Positions 24,098 through 26,407 of a stretch of 26,407 bases of DNA are shown in pieces. The notes beneath the pieces are model-generated. The model was not told the DNA's origin and did no database searches. It saw only the letters and a list, made by a program, of their open reading frames with translations. Origin of the DNA: a virus. The number at the start of each line of letters is the position of its first letter. Position 1 is the stretch's first letter. The position numbers and the translations under genes are program-made. The stretch lies in IMG/VR virus record IMGVR_UViG_3300043395_001341, positions 1 to 26,407 of that record; one strand, written 5' to 3'.

Positions 24098-24228
24098 GCT
24101 CTACCTTGACCTCTGTATCTTTTTGGTTTTTGGTCTTTTGGGCCATAAGATTTTCTAGCTTTACCCTTACCTTTTTTACCGAAAGAAACTTTTTTAGATG
24201 CGGTTGATGAACCTTTTGCTTTTGCCAT
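24094..24228 (-). CDS. 44-residue very basic Gly/Lys protein
   Basis: The start is the ATG at 24228 (MAKAKGSSTASKKVSFGKK...). A longer frame to 24288 adds 20 residues that lie in the divergent promoter region. About a third of the residues are Lys or Arg, with Gly and a final KPKRYRGQGRA. Proteins with the VSFGKK...KARKSYGPK...YRGQGR pattern are known to me from phages of Bacteroidota. DNA or RNA binding, or a capsid role, is plausible. The gene overlaps the end of the NlpC/P60 gene by four bases (TTAA is both stops). Confidence 0.65.
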   Translation of the reverse strand: MAKAKGSSTASKKVSFGKKGKGKARKSYGPKDQKPKRYRGQGRA

Positions 24229-24302
24229 AATATTTTTCTTTATTTTTATAATTATTCCGAAATTTTTTATATATTTGTTTTGGAACAAAAAATTAATAGC
24301 TA
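24229..24302. promoter_or_regulatory. Divergent promoter region
   Basis: A 74-base gap. On the plus strand TATATTTG (24270-24277) fits the Bacteroidota -7 consensus TAnnTTTG exactly and lies 25 bases before the ATG at 24303, after a T-run. No TTTG is seen at the expected -33 place. Confidence 0.45.
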
Positions 24303-26204
24303 ATGAAAAAGACGATACTTACCCAAAGATTTCAGTTCTATACTATCGAACCATATAAAGATTACTCAACTATCGAATCAAAGCTGGAAAACCAGGTTCA
24401 CGAGGATTTAAACTTAGAACTAGATAATGTTGATTTCTTTTCACCAGAAGTGGTTAGGGTAGCAAATGGCGAAGAGCTTGGAAGACTTCTTAGGGGTAAG
24501 TTTAAAATAATGCTTCACAACAAAAAGGAATATAAAAAAAAGAATACAAAATATTTCTACAGCAACGAAAAAGGTGGAGAAATGATTAAGCTAGACAATT
24601 GGTCTAACCGTATTCAAACCTTTTATACAACAAAAGAACGTCATTTATTAAAGCATTATGGTAGAGCTTTTAGTTCTGTGTCCACAGAAATTCACGAAAG
24701 AAACATATCAATAGATGGTGACACCATTTCTGTTAGATTTTATATACATAGGAAAGCCAGAACAGTAAACAGTAAATTCTTCAAGAAAAGCCGCTCAGCA
24801 TTTGGGTTTAAAATTAACTTTAGAACCGGTAATGTAATGAGTTATGAAGGTGTTAAAACCCCCAAAATTAGACAGAATAACTTCAAACACTTAATGCAAG
24901 TTTTATTTAATTTCTTTAGTAGAACTTCAGGTAATGTTATTCACACATGGAGCAATAATCCTAAAGACGAACATCCTTTAAATCTTGAAGCTAAAAAGAT
25001 TTTTGATGATAGCGAATTTATTAAATGTTTGTCACATTCTATTTTATCTAAGCTACCATACATCGAAACGATTGATTCAAAAGATCATACTAATATTGGA
25101 TCTAAAGTTTTATCTATGATCATGCGAGTGTTTGTTGAAACAAATAAAATTAAAGTTCCAAATGACTATGAGAAGCTAATCATGGATGCTTACCCAACAA
25201 AGAAATTCTTAAAGAAGAATGATAACAAGCTAATCGCTAGCATTCTTGATAGGTTGTCTATTAAATCTAAAATAACAATAAAACTATTACACAAATATCC
25301 TGATATCGATATAAAAAAACTATTATTATTAGCGAGGTATTTTGGATATAAAAACTTGTATAAGTACATTAACAATATTAATGAAAATTTTTTCATTAAT
25401 CCTAAAAAGAAAAGTAATGAACTTATGAATGATTCTATTTATGGATCGTTAACAAACAAGTATGAGTATGATATTAAAGATTCCGAAAGAAAATGTTTAT
25501 TGAAACTAATAAACGAATTCTTTAGTCAAGAAAAAATAAAGTACGAAGAAAGCAACGTTGTGACATTCTATGGAAATACACAACTTATACAACTCAATAC
25601 TTTCAATGATCACCTTGACATGTTAATGAAAATAAGGGCACACTTACCTCATATAGAAATGACCGCATCCAATCTTAAAGATTTTCACACCGAGCACTTA
25701 GAGTTTTCAAGTATTGATCGAGCAATAAGAAAGGGGTTTAGTATCAAATATATCTTTGAAGATAGGCTCATCAAACATATTGAGGAACCTATACTGATTA
25801 AAGATGAGCACAACAATATAATTGAAACATATTATCCAGTATTGCTAAAAATTGATGGTGAGTACACTGAAGAAGGTTCACACATGCACCATTGTGTGGC
25901 AAGCTATGCTGACAAAGAACGTTCAATCATTGTTTCGGTTAGAGAAGGTAGTCCGACCGGAAGCGAAAGAGTCACTTGTGAATTTGATGTCAGGGACAAA
26001 TCATGTGTACAAGAAAAATATTTTTGCAATGCTGTTCCTCCAGAAAGATTTGAATTTGCACTAGAAAAAACAAGACATAGAATAAAGATTTTCAGAGGTT
26101 CAATTAAATCTACATCAAAAGAAAAAGTGCCATTAGTAATAAATGGTGTACAATTAGAAATAAAAGAGCCTGATGTTTTCGGTAATCTTTTAGAATTATT
26201 TTAG
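24303..26204 (+). CDS. PcfJ-like protein
   Basis: 633 residues. The C-terminal third has the signature of PcfJ-like proteins: GSHMHHCVASYADKERS (525-541), then SVREGSPTGSERVTCEFDV and CVQEKYF, ending near 600. PcfJ was named on the enterococcal conjugative plasmid pCF10; homologues are common on plasmids and phages, with no known activity. The HHC motif suggests metal binding. The N-terminal 230 residues (KKTILTQRFQFY onward) and a Lys/Ile-rich middle (about 260-470) are unfamiliar. It lacks signal peptide and membrane helices. It has its own promoter-like region upstream and is followed by another gene after 51 bases. Confidence 0.65.
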   Translation: MKKTILTQRFQFYTIEPYKDYSTIESKLENQVHEDLNLELDNVDFFSPEVVRVANGEELGRLLRGKFKIMLHNKKEYKKKNTKYFYSNEKGGEMIKLDNWSNRIQTFYTTKERHLLKHYGRAFSSVSTEIHERNISIDGDTISVRFYIHRKARTVNSKFFKKSRSAFGFKINFRTGNVMSYEGVKTPKIRQNNFKHLMQVLFNFFSRTSGNVIHTWSNNPKDEHPLNLEAKKIFDDSEFIKCLSHSILSKLPYIETIDSKDHTNIGSKVLSMIMRVFVETNKIKVPNDYEKLIMDAYPTKKFLKKNDNKLIASILDRLSIKSKITIKLLHKYPDIDIKKLLLLARYFGYKNLYKYINNINENFFINPKKKSNELMNDSIYGSLTNKYEYDIKDSERKCLLKLINEFFSQEKIKYEESNVVTFYGNTQLIQLNTFNDHLDMLMKIRAHLPHIEMTASNLKDFHTEHLEFSSIDRAIRKGFSIKYIFEDRLIKHIEEPILIKDEHNNIIETYYPVLLKIDGEYTEEGSHMHHCVASYADKERSIIVSVREGSPTGSERVTCEFDVRDKSCVQEKYFCNAVPPERFEFALEKTRHRIKIFRGSIKSTSKEKVPLVINGVQLEIKEPDVFGNLLELF

Positions 26205-26217
26205 GGTTTATTAATTC

Positions 26218-26243
26218 ATAATTTCCATCTATATTTTAGGTAA
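26218..26243 (+). promoter_or_regulatory. Promoter-like element before the last gene
   Basis: In the 51-base gap, TTTCCATCTATATTTTAGG ends about 16 bases before the ATG at 26256. It resembles the T-tract plus TATATT element elsewhere in the window. Confidence 0.35.
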
Positions 26244-26255
26244 ACTAAGATGTAG

Positions 26256-26407
26256 ATGGAAGTTTTATTTTATCACGAACAGGAGAAGTACGAGAGGAAT
26301 AAGCCACTTAGAAATTTATGCAAATTGAAACTGGCTTCTGATAATGATTTTCTTTTATTCACTTCAGAATTCTATATAGAATATGCTAGATTGGGTAGAA
26401 AAAATTA
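26256..26407 (+). CDS. Hypothetical protein, 3' partial
   Basis: The frame is open from the ATG at 26256 to the window end, giving 50 residues (starts MEVLFYHEQEKYERNKPL). Charged and aromatic, no signal peptide or known motif. An earlier ATG at 26250 is followed at once by TAG, so 26256 is the first usable start. The function cannot be judged from this fragment. A 14-base palindrome lies inside it at 26369-26382. Confidence 0.55.
   Translation, partial: MEVLFYHEQEKYERNKPLRNLCKLKLASDNDFLLFTSEFYIEYARLGRKN

Noticed and set aside
25852-26064. Second plus-strand frame inside the PcfJ-like gene
   Set aside because: It overlaps the conserved HHC region in another frame; no independent support.
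1-26407. tRNA genes, integrase, attachment sites, insertion sequences
   Set aside because: I looked for cloverleaf-like gaps, recombinase motifs and terminal repeats in the intergenic spaces; all gaps are under 90 bases and none showed them.

Overview
This 26.4 kb, AT-rich, densely packed window looks like part of the genome of a large tailed phage (myovirus-like, T4-related or jumbo) whose host is probably in the Bacteroidota. The phage assignment rests on a long tail-fibre protein, three tandem fibre paralogues, a tail-fibre-assembly-like protein, many small overlapping ORFs and near-zero gene spacing. The host inference rests on three things. Almost every gene has an A/T-rich leader with no Shine-Dalgarno. 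ThyA carries the insertions I associate with Bacteroidota enzymes. There is also a secreted outer-membrane protein with a motif like the Bacteroidota TonB box. No integrase, repressor, tRNA, rRNA, IS element or CRISPR array is visible, so nothing indicates a prophage.

Layout. (1) 1-6117, plus strand: the 3' part of a repetitive fibre gene, then three tandem paralogous fibre/tip genes. (2) 6168-10359, plus: a tightly coupled chain of an unknown coiled-coil protein, a DUF4376-like fibre-assembly protein, a radical SAM/SPASM-like enzyme, a U32-like Fe-S protein and a class I methyltransferase. (3) 10428-12822, plus: an outer-membrane barrel with a TonB-box-like motif overlapping a DUF401 inner-membrane protein, then a small phage protein. 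A bidirectional terminator closes this side. (4) 12837-19775, minus: a glycan-type operon that reads, from its promoter, RHH protein, two GT-B glycosyltransferases, a small beta protein, a GT-A transferase, a methyltransferase, an SDR epimerase and two more GT-A transferases. (5) 19854-20462, minus: a tiny Cys/Lys protein and a DUF192 protein. (6) 20515-24097, plus: four small unknown proteins, an SGNH hydrolase, thymidylate synthase, a membrane protein and a secreted NlpC/P60 peptidase. (7) 24094-24228, minus: a very basic 44-residue protein. (8) 24303 to the end, plus: a PcfJ-like protein and the start of another gene.

How it may fit together (inference). Regions 1, 2 and 4 suggest a phage that makes a repertoire of receptor-binding tips and carries enzymes able to modify glycans or proteins, either on its own virion or on the host surface. 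Region 3 suggests remodelling of the infected cell's envelope. The NlpC/P60 protein and its overlapping membrane-protein partner are lysis candidates. ThyA supplies dTMP for replication. No stretch over 300 bases lacks a gene. The gaps hold AT-rich promoter-like sequence and two hairpin terminators.
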